Of a stretch of DNA of 64,000 nucleotides, positions 19,183-27,722 are shown in pieces. The notes beneath the pieces are model-generated. The model had not been told where the DNA came from. It made no database searches and worked only from the letters and a program-made list of their open reading frames with translations. The stretch is from NCBI GenBank assembly GCA_018067045.1, contig JAGPVL010000017.1, positions 62,001 to 126,000 on the forward strand, written 5' to 3'. Both the position numbers and the translations under genes were made by a program. Within the stretch, counting starts at the first letter, position 1; every line of letters begins with the position of its first letter. The stretch comes from Gammaproteobacteria bacterium. Its GTDB lineage: Bacteria; Pseudomonadota; Gammaproteobacteria; Pseudomonadales; Alcanivoracaceae.

Positions 19183-20379
19183 ATGATAAGAAAGGATATT
19201 GTTTATATTGGCGGCTTCGAGCTACCTAATAGAAATGCGGCGGCACATAGAGTTATTGCAAATGCCCATATATTTAGAGAGCTTGGCTATAACGTAATTT
19301 TTATTGGAGTTGATAAGGGGCTGGAGAGCAGCTCAGGTTTGGTGAAGTCTGAAGCGGATTACTATGGATTTGAATGCTGGAGTCTTCCTTACCCAAAGAA
19401 CATGTTGGATTGGGTTCGGTATATTGTAGGTTTGGCGTCTGTGCGAGATTTTCTTATTAGCCGGGCTCCGAATATGAAGGCGCTTATTGCGTATAATTAT
19501 CCCGCCGTCGCCCAGCTTCGATATTCTAGAATATGTCGTAAGCGGGGAGCGTTAGGCATCTCTGATGCTACGGAATGGTACGATGCTTCTGCAGGAAAGA
19601 TTTTGTACCGTTTGGTAAAGTGGTTGGATACAAGTCTTCGAATGCATCTGGTCAATAGGTTATCGGATGCGATTGTTACTACAAGTCAGTTCTTGACGAA
19701 TTTCTATGCCGATAGTAATCGGCCCGCCTTAGAATTGCCCACCCTTTTTGTTACCGAGAATTTTTCACCGCCGCCTGCCAGAAAGGAAGGTTGTAGGCGT
19801 TTTATATATGTGGGCAATCCTTTTGATGCCGAGAAGGTAAATGCGAGTCGATCTAATGTGAAGGAGCGTTTGGATGTTTTGATTGCTTCTTTTGGTCGGT
19901 TGCACGCGGCGGGCTATAAGTTTCGATTTGATATATATGGTATTGATAGCAATCGCTACTTGGCGGTTTACCCTGAGCACATTGGAGTTTTGAAGGGCTG
20001 TGAAGAATGTGTTTTTTTTCATGGGTTTGCAGATAATGAATTTGTGAAGACTGAAATCGCGCAGAGCGATTTCAGTGTGTTTGTCAGAGATGAAACGCGA
20101 GTGACATTGGCAGGGTTTCCGTCAAAGATGGCGGAGTCTATTAGCTTGGGAACGCCCGTGGCGACCAATGTGACCAGTAATATTCTTAAATACTTTGATA
20201 AGCCATTCGTGCTTAAGTTGGATAGGTCTGAGTTAGATACATCCGTTTTGGCGCTTATTGATGCGTCAGATTGCGATATACGCCTACTTTCAGATCAGGC
20301 GTTCCAGTCGAACCTTTTCGATTTTCGCAAATATATTTCAGAGGCTGAAACCTTTTTTGAAAAGCTGAAGAAGAGGTGA
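19183..20379 (+). CDS. Glycosyltransferase, GT4-like
   Basis: A 398-aa cytosolic/membrane-associated GT-B fold transferase. The N-terminal half begins with DIVYIGGFELPNRNAAAHRV, typical of donor/acceptor loops in this group. The C-terminal half has RRFIYVGNPFD and the nucleotide-sugar loop around GFPSKMAESISLGTP, including the conserved Glu and Gly-x-Pro. Acceptor and sugar cannot be told. Base composition becomes clearly T/A-rich here and stays so through the flippase at 23727, unlike the housekeeping genes, which is common for acquired O-unit genes. The site before ATG is weak. Confidence 0.75.
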   Translation: MIRKDIVYIGGFELPNRNAAAHRVIANAHIFRELGYNVIFIGVDKGLESSSGLVKSEADYYGFECWSLPYPKNMLDWVRYIVGLASVRDFLISRAPNMKALIAYNYPAVAQLRYSRICRKRGALGISDATEWYDASAGKILYRLVKWLDTSLRMHLVNRLSDAIVTTSQFLTNFYADSNRPALELPTLFVTENFSPPPARKEGCRRFIYVGNPFDAEKVNASRSNVKERLDVLIASFGRLHAAGYKFRFDIYGIDSNRYLAVYPEHIGVLKGCEECVFFHGFADNEFVKTEIAQSDFSVFVRDETRVTLAGFPSKMAESISLGTPVATNVTSNILKYFDKPFVLKLDRSELDTSVLALIDASDCDIRLLSDQAFQSNLFDFRKYISEAETFFEKLKKR

Positions 20380-20385
20380 GTACAT

Positions 20386-20916
20386 ATGGCTAGATTCCTT
20401 AAGCTTTTTACCGTCCCATTTAATATGATTTTTGCTGCTCTTTATCCCGTGGCATATGCAAGGCGTATTGGTGTGTCTGTGCATCCAGACTTAAAGATTT
20501 ATGGCTCTAGTTATGCGATGTTTAGCGCCGAGCCTTATTTGGTTACTTTGGGTCGAAATGTGTATGTGAGTGTGGGGGTTTGCTTTGTTTGCCATGACGG
20601 ATCCACGCTACCTTTTCGGAAAGATATCCCCGATCTTGAGTTGGCTGGTGAGATTATAGTTGGCGACAACGTATTCATCGGTATGGGTGCGCTTATTCTC
20701 CCGGGTGTTGTTATTGGCAACAATTGTATTGTAGGGGCGCATGCTGTTGTGACAAAAAGCGTTAAAGATGGTGAAATCGTTGCTGGGAATCCGGCGCGAG
20801 TTGTCAGTAATTCAAGTGAATTTCTTGAGCGGGCAAAGAAGCGATCGTTGAAGATAGGCCACCTGACCGGCAAGGATAAAGTTTTCGCGTATAAGAATAT
20901 TTTTAATAAAAAATGA
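20386..20916 (+). CDS. Hexapeptide-repeat acyltransferase
   Basis: A 176-aa left-handed beta-helix acyltransferase of the CysE/LacA/NodL superfamily. Hexapeptide repeats lie from about residue 85 (IIVGDNVFIGMGALILPGVV, then IGNNCIVGAHAVVTKSV) and the typical ending is VAGNPARVV. The probable catalytic histidine is in CFVCHDGST. An N-terminal hydrophobic stretch (about 6-24) suggests membrane contact. It probably O- or N-acetylates a sugar of the repeat unit. GAGGTGAG precedes ATG; the stop overlaps the next start (ATGA). Confidence 0.82.
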   Translation: MARFLKLFTVPFNMIFAALYPVAYARRIGVSVHPDLKIYGSSYAMFSAEPYLVTLGRNVYVSVGVCFVCHDGSTLPFRKDIPDLELAGEIIVGDNVFIGMGALILPGVVIGNNCIVGAHAVVTKSVKDGEIVAGNPARVVSNSSEFLERAKKRSLKIGHLTGKDKVFAYKNIFNKK

Positions 20917-22190
20917 AATTATTTTCTTATCGCTATCTTCCGCTGAATTTCTACCTGGGTTATTCGCTATTTGTGGTTCTTTGTCTGTTTTTCTCTCCGT
21001 TTGCATACAGAGATATTAACTATAGCGTTGTATTCGTTTTTATTTTAGTTATTTCCTTTATTTTTTCATTGGGTTTTATTGCTGGCGCGAGAGGAGATAT
21101 GAGTCTTCGCGTCTCGGTGGTTGATAGGGAAAACGGGAACATATTGAAGTATTTTTTGGCCTATTTAGTGATTGGCGCTATTTATAAGTGGGCTGTGATT
21201 TTGGTTTCGGGTGTCTCGATCAACTTTTCCGGCATGGGGGATAGCTATTTTCATGCCTACGATGGGTATGAGCGAGGCCAGGCGAGCATAGGTCTCGGTT
21301 ATATATTAACAATTGCCGAGCAAATATGCTCAACGGTAGCGTTGTTGTTTTTGTTTTCAAATATATCAAGTTTAAGAAGGGGGGGAAGGGTTGCCTTTGT
21401 TTTCGCTATATTTTCTTATCTTGCTTTGAACGTTGTGGCCGTGGGGAAGCAAAAGTATCTTGGGGATGTTGTCATATTCTCTTTTTACTCATATATGATT
21501 TACCTTGCTCGGCAGCGAAGAGTGTTCTCGCCTAAGTCGCTCGCTTTTCTCGGGGTTGCCGGACTGGCTGTGATAGCGCTGTTTGTTGAAATTCTTCGCC
21601 AGCGTTATGTGGCGGCAGGTATTGGCGTTTTTAATATAGCAGAGAAATCTCATCCTCTTATTAGCTGGGATGAGAGTTCGTACGTGTTTTCTCTGCTAGG
21701 TTATGAGTATGGATTTGCCTTGGGAGTTTTCTCCGGCTACTTCACTAATGGGCTATATGGTTTATATCTTAGTATGACTCTGCCATTTGAGTGGTGTTAT
21801 ATGCTAGGGAACTCTTATTCTTTGGCGCGTATTGCAGAGGTCATAATGAATGATCCTGGTGCCATAGTTGAGTGTACTTACCCGTATCGAGTTGGTAGGG
21901 AGTATGGCTGGGGGTTTGATAAGTGGCATTCTTTGTTTTCTTGGCTTGCCTCAGATATAGGTTTTATTGGGGTTTTGGGGGCAACTTTTGTATTCTCTTA
22001 TTTTTACGGAAAAATATGGGTGTCGGCGGTGTCGCGTAAGAACAGTATTGCGCCACCTCTTTTCGTATTCTTGTCGTTGGGTTTGATTTTTTGTTACGCC
22101 AATAATCAGATAATGCACGGGCTTTCAGGAGTGGGGGTACTTTTTTTGCTATCTTTTTTTTGTATCTTCTTTCCTCGCTTAAAGGTCTAG
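20913..22190 (+). CDS. wzy: Wzy-like repeat-unit polymerase
   Basis: A 425-aa integral membrane protein with about 11-12 hydrophobic segments and a large extracytoplasmic loop (about 220-330, containing YEYGFALGVFSGYFTNG and EYGWGFDKWHSLFSW). This layout fits Wzy O-antigen/EPS polymerases, which are recognised mostly by topology and position, so the call rests on context: just before a flippase and overlapping an acetyltransferase. It is the only Wzy candidate in the window. No Wzy-specific residue can be confirmed by eye. Confidence 0.7.
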   Translation: MKLFSYRYLPLNFYLGYSLFVVLCLFFSPFAYRDINYSVVFVFILVISFIFSLGFIAGARGDMSLRVSVVDRENGNILKYFLAYLVIGAIYKWAVILVSGVSINFSGMGDSYFHAYDGYERGQASIGLGYILTIAEQICSTVALLFLFSNISSLRRGGRVAFVFAIFSYLALNVVAVGKQKYLGDVVIFSFYSYMIYLARQRRVFSPKSLAFLGVAGLAVIALFVEILRQRYVAAGIGVFNIAEKSHPLISWDESSYVFSLLGYEYGFALGVFSGYFTNGLYGLYLSMTLPFEWCYMLGNSYSLARIAEVIMNDPGAIVECTYPYRVGREYGWGFDKWHSLFSWLASDIGFIGVLGATFVFSYFYGKIWVSAVSRKNSIAPPLFVFLSLGLIFCYANNQIMHGLSGVGVLFLLSFFCIFFPRLKV

Positions 22191-22224
22191 TTAGGCTGGC
22201 TGGATTTAGATCGCAGGTGTCTTT

Positions 22225-23727
22225 ATGAGTTTGAGGCTTGGATTTTTGGGGATAGGGATTCTTCTTGTTCTAGTTGGGAAGCTGTCGGGTTTCTTTAAGG
22301 ATGTTTTCCTTACGTATTTTCACGGGATTTCGCTCGTGACTGATGCGTATTTTATTGCAATGTCTGTCTCTTCAGCCATGTATATGGCGATTTACTTGTC
22401 GATTCCCATCGTTGTCGTGCCTGCTTGCGCTAGGATTAACTCGTCGGTAGAGCAGCATGAGGCGGGTGCTCATCTGGGGGCAATGTTGTGGTTCTATATA
22501 CTTATATCGGCGCTGTGCTCAGTTGCGGCTTACTGTATGTCTGGCTTTCTCATTGGCATGCTGTCTCAGTCTCCTAGTGCAGAGGTGGCGCGAAATGCAG
22601 AGCTTTATCTTTCCGTAATGGGACTGGGTTTTGTGTTGTCGACGGTGCTTGCATTTATTAATTGCATGAAAACGGTGGACGGGAAGGTTATGTCCTCATA
22701 CGTCGTTCCGTTGGTTAATAACTCATTTTTTTGTATTTCATTGATACTGTTTCATGGGTCGGAACAATTTTCTTATGTGCTGTGGGCGGGAGTGATTGCT
22801 TGGCTGGTGTTGTTGGCGTTTGGCGGGCGAGGGCTGCCATCTTTGCTAGCTTCCGGGCTGAAGGGCGTTTTCGCAGGAAGGCTTGATCGGCGCTTTCTTT
22901 CTGTATTTGTTTCTGCTGTATCCGCATTTTACATAGAGCAAGCGATTACTGTTGTTCCCATATATTTTTCTTCATCGTTAGGTGAAGGAATGGCTTCGGC
23001 CATCGGTTATGCGGCAAAGTTAAATTTACTTTTCTTGTCAATTTTTTCCATTTTTCTAACAACGTCTATTTTTCCTATGATGGCGAGATTGGAGTCAGTC
23101 AGAAAAATCGGTACAATTTCGACTTTGTCCGTTTCTACTATTAGAGTGTTCTTGATATTTTTTACCCCTATTTTTTTGTATTGCTCCGTTTTTTCGGACG
23201 AAATTGTTTCTCTTGTTTTTCAGAGAGGGGGTTTTCTCGAGAGTGATACTTTTATCGTTTCAAGTGTTTTTTCTATACTCGTTTTTTCGATACCTTTTGT
23301 AGCGCTAAAGGATGTGTTGTATAGGGTGTATTTTTCATCAGGCAAAACATTTCTTCCATTGATTTGCTCATCTGTAGCTTTACTTTCGGCTGTTGTTCTA
23401 GCTCAGGGTCTTTCTAGCTCTTATGGTCTGGTGGGTGTTGCCGCTGCGGTCCTCATCTCTTCTGTGATTAACGTCCTATTGGCGCTTTGGACACTCTGGG
23501 TGTTTGAGGGTTTGAATTATACTGGAGTAGTGCTTCGCGCGATCTATTTGCCTGCATTGATTTCATGTTTTTGTATATTTATAGCATTCCCCTTTAGCGG
23601 TCTTCACCATTACAGTTGGGTTGTCGGCGGTGTTACTTACGTCGTCTTTTATCTGTGTGTAGCGAAGCTCTTGAGAATTGAAGAGGTCGGAGCGATATTC
23701 GGCATGGCAAAGAAGTTTCTGAAATGA
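22225..23727 (+). CDS. MurJ/MviN-like lipid-linked oligosaccharide flippase
   Basis: A 500-aa protein with about 13-14 membrane helices of the MOP exporter superfamily. The N-terminus (VGKLSGFFKDVFLTYFHGIS, then DAYFIAMSV) looks like MurJ, the lipid II flippase, rather than the classical Wzx, and the MurJ-type VFQRGGF is present at about 331. Such MurJ-like proteins occur in some exopolysaccharide loci where they serve as Wzx. Position between wzy and a glycosyltransferase favours O-unit flipping. A housekeeping murJ is expected elsewhere. The end overlaps the next gene (ATGA). Confidence 0.75.
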   Translation: MSLRLGFLGIGILLVLVGKLSGFFKDVFLTYFHGISLVTDAYFIAMSVSSAMYMAIYLSIPIVVVPACARINSSVEQHEAGAHLGAMLWFYILISALCSVAAYCMSGFLIGMLSQSPSAEVARNAELYLSVMGLGFVLSTVLAFINCMKTVDGKVMSSYVVPLVNNSFFCISLILFHGSEQFSYVLWAGVIAWLVLLAFGGRGLPSLLASGLKGVFAGRLDRRFLSVFVSAVSAFYIEQAITVVPIYFSSSLGEGMASAIGYAAKLNLLFLSIFSIFLTTSIFPMMARLESVRKIGTISTLSVSTIRVFLIFFTPIFLYCSVFSDEIVSLVFQRGGFLESDTFIVSSVFSILVFSIPFVALKDVLYRVYFSSGKTFLPLICSSVALLSAVVLAQGLSSSYGLVGVAAAVLISSVINVLLALWTLWVFEGLNYTGVVLRAIYLPALISCFCIFIAFPFSGLHHYSWVVGGVTYVVFYLCVAKLLRIEEVGAIFGMAKKFLK

Positions 23728-24860
23728 CATTGCCGAAAAAGTTTCTTCTTATGGCAAGCTATGCTGATTCCTTGATCACTTTTCGTGGGCATCTGATAGA
23801 TTCTCTGATTGCGGCGGGGCTGGAGGTCCATATTGCGGTGCCAATCGATTGCTCGTATGAAGTGGTCCGGACTCTCGAGTCAAAAGGCGTGGTGGTCCAC
23901 AATATCCCGCTTCGACGAACGGGGCTAAATCCGATACTGGACCTTTTTGCGTTGCTGTATTTGGTTAAGTTAATGATGGCGCTTAAGCCGGAATATGTAC
24001 TGGCATACACTATAAAGCCTGTAGTTTATGGCCTAATAGCAGCGAGAATATGTTCTATTCGAAATCGCTTTGCATTAATTACTGGTCTTGGGTATGCCTT
24101 TGAGTCTGATCAGCAAGGCATTCTTCGAAAGTACTTAAAGAAATTGGTGGTATCTCTTTATCGATACTCTTTAGGCGGAGCGGATATAGTCTTTTTTCAA
24201 AACTCGGACGACGAAGCGCTTTTTCGCAGTTCCGGGATTCTGCATGCCAAAGTACCTTCTCGCGTGGTGAATGGGTCGGGAGTAGATCTGTTATATTACC
24301 AGTATAGTCCTGCGGTGGAGGAGCCGTTGCGCTTTCTGATGATCGCTCGTTTATTGAAGGCGAAGGGCATTCGCGAGTATGTCGACGCCGCGCGTAAGGT
24401 TCGGGCGTTCCGTCAAGACGTTGTATTTGATTTGGTTGGTTGGCTGGATGACGGGCCGGATGCTATTTCAAAGAATGAGCTGGATTCATGGATTGAAGAG
24501 GATGCGATTAATTACCTTGGTAAGTTAAGCGATGTTCGCCCTGCGATATCTCGGTGTAGTGTGTACGTATTGCCGAGTTATAGAGAGGGGACTCCCAGGA
24601 CAGTGCTTGAAGCAATGTCTATGGGGCGTCCGGTGATAACAACCGATGCACCAGGTTGTAGTGAAACGGTTATTGAGGGCGTTAATGGATACCTTGTGCC
24701 AGTCAGGTCTGTTTCTGCTCTGAGAAATGCTATGGAACTCTTTATCAATAATCCTAGTTCCGTGGCGGATATGGGAAAGCAGTCGCGTCGAATCGCTGAG
24801 GAAAAGTATGATGTCCATAAGGTCAATGAAGTGATGCTAACAGAAATGGGTATTTCGTGA
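23724..24860 (+). CDS. Glycosyltransferase, GT4, PglA-like
   Basis: A 378-aa GT-B glycosyltransferase. N-terminal motifs are HLIDSLIAAGLEVHIAVP and KPEYVLAYTIKPVVYG. The C-terminal nucleotide-sugar site is PSYREGTPRTVLEAMSMGRP (conserved E-x7-E pair). This YTIKPV and SYREGTPR pattern is typical of the PglA/WbpU-type group that adds the second sugar onto undecaprenyl-PP-diNAcBac or similar. Gene order PglA-like, PglC, PglD, PglE with short overlaps supports that role. The transferred sugar (GalNAc in Campylobacter PglA) is inference. Confidence 0.8.
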   Translation: MTLPKKFLLMASYADSLITFRGHLIDSLIAAGLEVHIAVPIDCSYEVVRTLESKGVVVHNIPLRRTGLNPILDLFALLYLVKLMMALKPEYVLAYTIKPVVYGLIAARICSIRNRFALITGLGYAFESDQQGILRKYLKKLVVSLYRYSLGGADIVFFQNSDDEALFRSSGILHAKVPSRVVNGSGVDLLYYQYSPAVEEPLRFLMIARLLKAKGIREYVDAARKVRAFRQDVVFDLVGWLDDGPDAISKNELDSWIEEDAINYLGKLSDVRPAISRCSVYVLPSYREGTPRTVLEAMSMGRPVITTDAPGCSETVIEGVNGYLVPVRSVSALRNAMELFINNPSSVADMGKQSRRIAEEKYDVHKVNEVMLTEMGIS

Positions 24861-25450
24861 AGCGCTTGATGGATGTCGTCTTGGCACTTGTGCTGCTAGT
24901 GCTTTTTCTGCCGCTCTTTGCTTTAGTCTTTTTACTTGTGTGGATTTTTCTTGGTTCTCCTATCCTATTTTTTCAGGAGCGCCCAGGGCTGTATGCTCGA
25001 AAAATGCGTATGGCGAAGTTTCGGACCATGACAGATGGTCGTGGAAAGGACGGTGAGCTGCTTCCTGATGCAGAACGGCTTACGTCACTTGGTATTTTCT
25101 TGAGGTCTACTAGTCTCGACGAACTTCCTGAACTTTGGAATGTTCTTAAAGGTGACATGAGCCTTGTTGGTCCGCGTCCCTTATTGGTTGAATATTTGCC
25201 GCTTTATTCTGCGCAGCAGGCACGCCGTCATGAAGTGCGCCCCGGAATCACCGGTTGGGCTCAGGTGAAAGGGCGAAATACGTTGAGTTGGGATGAAAAG
25301 TTTGAACTAGATGTATGGTATGTCGATAACCAAACGATCTGGCTAGATATAAAAATACTCTTCCTTACTGTGAAGACAGTGTTGTTCCGCAAGGGTGTTT
25401 CGGCTGATGGGGAGGCGACAATGTCGAAGTTTACGGGGCCGGGTTCATGA
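24857..25450 (+). CDS. pglC: Initiating phosphoglycosyltransferase, PglC-type
   Basis: Small monotopic phosphoglycosyltransferase (197 aa) that moves phospho-sugar from UDP-sugar to undecaprenyl phosphate at the inner membrane. A single re-entrant membrane helix lies at about 5-31. The catalytic core has [27 protein letters not shown] (the Asp-Glu dyad) and VGPRPLL, followed by [14 protein letters not shown]. Lacking the large N-terminal helices of WbaP/WcaJ, it belongs to the PglC class that prefers UDP-diNAc-bacillosamine. The GTG start overlaps the previous stop (GTGA). Confidence 0.9.
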   Translation: MKRLMDVVLALVLLVLFLPLFALVFLLVWIFLGSPILFFQERPGLYARKMRMAKFRTMTDGRGKDGELLPDAERLTSLGIFLRSTSLDELPELWNVLKGDMSLVGPRPLLVEYLPLYSAQQARRHEVRPGITGWAQVKGRNTLSWDEKFELDVWYVDNQTIWLDIKILFLTVKTVLFRKGVSADGEATMSKFTGPGS

Positions 25451-26070
25451 AGTCGTTGGCGATATTAGGCGCAAGTGGTCACGGTAAAGTGGTAGCCGAT
25501 TGCGCAGAGGCATGTGGTTGGCAGGCAGTGGTTTTTTTTGATGACGCTTGGCCTGAGCTAAAAGCGAATGGTAGTTGGCCTGTTCGAGGAAATACTCAGT
25601 CATTGCTCGATTCGTTGTCTGAGTATGACGGGGTGATTGTAGCGATAGGGCATTGCGCCACGCGTTTTGGAAAAGTTACTTTACTGCGTCAGTCGGGTGC
25701 GAATCTTGTGAGCCTGATTCATCCCTCGGCGGTAGTGAGCCGTTATGCTTCGGTAGGGGCGGCCACGGTGGTATTTGCAGGCGCGATAGTGAACGTTGAT
25801 GCGCGTATCGGTAATGGTGTGATTATTAATACTGCAGCATCTGTGGATCACGATTGTGTGCTTGAGGACGGGGTGCATGTAGGGCCAGGCACTCGCCTTG
25901 CTGGTGGCGTGTGTGTTGGCGAAAGGGCGTGGCTGGGTATCGGCGCGACTGTGAAGCAGCAGATTGTTGTGGGTGCAGACTCGATAGTTGGGGGCGGTGC
26001 TGCCGTAATATGTGACGTGGCAGCAGGTTTCACGGTTCTCGGTGTGCCAGCACGCCCAGTAATGGGCTAA
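25447..26070 (+). CDS. pglD: UDP-amino-sugar N-acetyltransferase, PglD-like
   Basis: Acetyl-CoA dependent acetylation of UDP-4-amino-4,6-dideoxy-GlcNAc, giving UDP-diNAcBac. The N-terminal Rossmann-like domain has ILGASGHGKVVAD. The left-handed beta-helix holds the catalytic histidine in VDHDCVLEDGVHVGPG, followed by LAGGVCVGERAWLGIGA. It ends with VLGVPARPV. Length 207 aa matches PglD. It overlaps pglC by 4 bp and precedes the PglE-like aminotransferase. A second, shorter relative is at 41651. Confidence 0.9.
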   Translation: MKSLAILGASGHGKVVADCAEACGWQAVVFFDDAWPELKANGSWPVRGNTQSLLDSLSEYDGVIVAIGHCATRFGKVTLLRQSGANLVSLIHPSAVVSRYASVGAATVVFAGAIVNVDARIGNGVIINTAASVDHDCVLEDGVHVGPGTRLAGGVCVGERAWLGIGATVKQQIVVGADSIVGGGAAVICDVAAGFTVLGVPARPVMG

Positions 26071-26155
26071 AGTAACTACGCTTTGTCTATATTGAATACT
26101 TGTGTTGTATACCAACTTTTTCTCGTATTTGTTCGGGTTGTCTCGCAGGAGCATA

Positions 26156-27370
26156 ATGTTGAACCCTCCTTTTCCCCCTTGGCCTTCCTACACAGCTGAA
26201 GAGGCAGACGCGGTTTCGCGCGTGTTGCTATCTAATAACGTGAACTACTGGACTGGCGAGGAGTGTCGCCACTTTGAGAGTGAGTTTGCTGAGTTCGCTG
26301 GTACCCAGCATGCTGTCGCAATGGCGAACGGTACCTTGGCATTGGATGCGGCGTTGAAAGTTCTAGGCGTTGGCTCCGCTTCTGGTGGCAGCGCTCTGGA
26401 TGAAGTGGTTGTGACTCCGCGTACGTTTTTGGCCTCCGTGTCGAGTATTGTGAACGCTGGTGCAGTGCCTGTGTTTGCGGACGTCGATCGTGATACGCAG
26501 AATATTACTGCGGATACAGTTCGTGTCGTAATTACCCCTCAAACTCGAGCAATTATTTGTGTCCATCTGGCGGGAATGCCCTGTGATATGGATCCTATAA
26601 TGGCGTTGGCTGCTGAGCATAATCTGCGAGTTATAGAGGACTGTGCACAGGCTCATGGCGCCCGTTATAAGGGGCGTTCAGTTGGAGGCATCGGCCATAT
26701 TGGCGCCTGGTCGTTTTGCCAAGACAAGATTATGTCAACAGGGGGTGAGGGTGGCATGGTGACCACCAACGATCCTGAGCTGTGGGAAAAAGTGTGGAGT
26801 TTCAAAGATCACGGAAAAAGCTGGGACGCTGTTTATGAGCGCCAGCACCCGCCCGGATTTCGCTGGTTGCATGAAAGTTTCGGTACCAATGCCCGGATGA
26901 CGGAGATGCAGGGCGCCATTGGGCGTATACAGCTTGCTCGAATGCCGCAATGGAATAAGGCTAGACGGAATAATGCCAAGCAAATAATCGCGACCGCGCG
27001 CAGGCTGCCGGCATTGCGCGCTCCGAAGATGCCGGATTGGGCGGATCATGGCGCCTACAAATGCTATGTCTTTGTCGAGCCAAGTCAATTGGCTAATGGC
27101 TGGGATCGCGACCGTATTATGGAGGAGATTAATCAGCGCGAAGTCCCGTGTTTTTCCGGAAGTTGTTCTGAAGTGTACTTGGAGCGCGCATTTGATGGCA
27201 CTGATTGGCGCCCAGCGAAGAGATTGGCTACTGCCATGGAGCTGGGCGAGACGAGCTTAATGTTTTTAGTGCACCCGACACTTACTGGAAATGAGATTAG
27301 GCGGACGTGCGCTGCGTTAAGCGATGTAATGGCAGAGGCTGCTGCTATGCCGGTGGGAAAGTCGGGGTAG
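26156..27370 (+). CDS. pglE: UDP-4-keto-sugar aminotransferase, PglE-like (DegT/DnrJ/EryC1)
   Basis: PLP aminotransferase that puts the 4-amino group on UDP-4-keto-6-deoxy-GlcNAc. Motifs are MANGTLALDAAL, VIEDCAQAHGA and GAWSFCQDKIMSTGGEGG with the Schiff-base lysine at 191; most of the chain is typical DegT fold. The ATG at 26156 is preceded by AGGAG at good spacing and gives the family N-terminus (MLNPPFPPWP), so I prefer it to the in-frame upstream start at 26102. 404 aa. With the WbpM/PglF-like dehydratase at 46574 it completes a bacillosamine route. Confidence 0.9.
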   Translation: MLNPPFPPWPSYTAEEADAVSRVLLSNNVNYWTGEECRHFESEFAEFAGTQHAVAMANGTLALDAALKVLGVGSASGGSALDEVVVTPRTFLASVSSIVNAGAVPVFADVDRDTQNITADTVRVVITPQTRAIICVHLAGMPCDMDPIMALAAEHNLRVIEDCAQAHGARYKGRSVGGIGHIGAWSFCQDKIMSTGGEGGMVTTNDPELWEKVWSFKDHGKSWDAVYERQHPPGFRWLHESFGTNARMTEMQGAIGRIQLARMPQWNKARRNNAKQIIATARRLPALRAPKMPDWADHGAYKCYVFVEPSQLANGWDRDRIMEEINQREVPCFSGSCSEVYLERAFDGTDWRPAKRLATAMELGETSLMFLVHPTLTGNEIRRTCAALSDVMAEAAAMPVGKSG

Positions 27371-27485
27371 AAGAGGTTTACTTTCGTACATTGGGGGATA
27401 GCGTTTTTTATAGGATCGTCCTTCTTGTGAAGTGCGGCATGTTTAAAGGTCTGCTTTGAGTTGTTCGAATTTAGGCGAGCTCTGT

Positions 27486-27706
27486 CTCGTGCTGCATAAA
27501 CCTTCAGCCGTGGTGCGCAATTACGCATTGCTATTAGTTTTAGTGTTTCCCCTTGCCGTATTTGCAGTCTGCTCAGTGTCATAGGCGCCTTGGCAATAAG
27601 CCTTGCTTATGCTGTTCTTCTGGTTGGAGTGTTTGATTCACAGATAATAGAGGCTATCTTGGTGGGCGCGCTAAAGAGAATTTCAGTTGATGAAAATATA
27701 ATGTAA
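27486..27706 (+). pseudogene. Possible remnant of a membrane-protein C-terminus
   Basis: The 352-bp gap between the aminotransferase and galE has no intact gene. It carries two overlapping hydrophobic open stretches. In one frame 27486-27584 reads ...YALLLVLVFPLAVFAVC. In a second frame 27581-27706 reads IGALAISLAYAVLLVGVF then LVGALKRI and stops 16 bases before galE. A single frame change would join them into two membrane helices plus a basic tail, like the last helices of a Wzx flippase. There is no start or full domain. This is speculative; no other signal is seen in the gap. Confidence 0.3.
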
Positions 27707-27722
27707 GGCGGAGGGAATTCGA

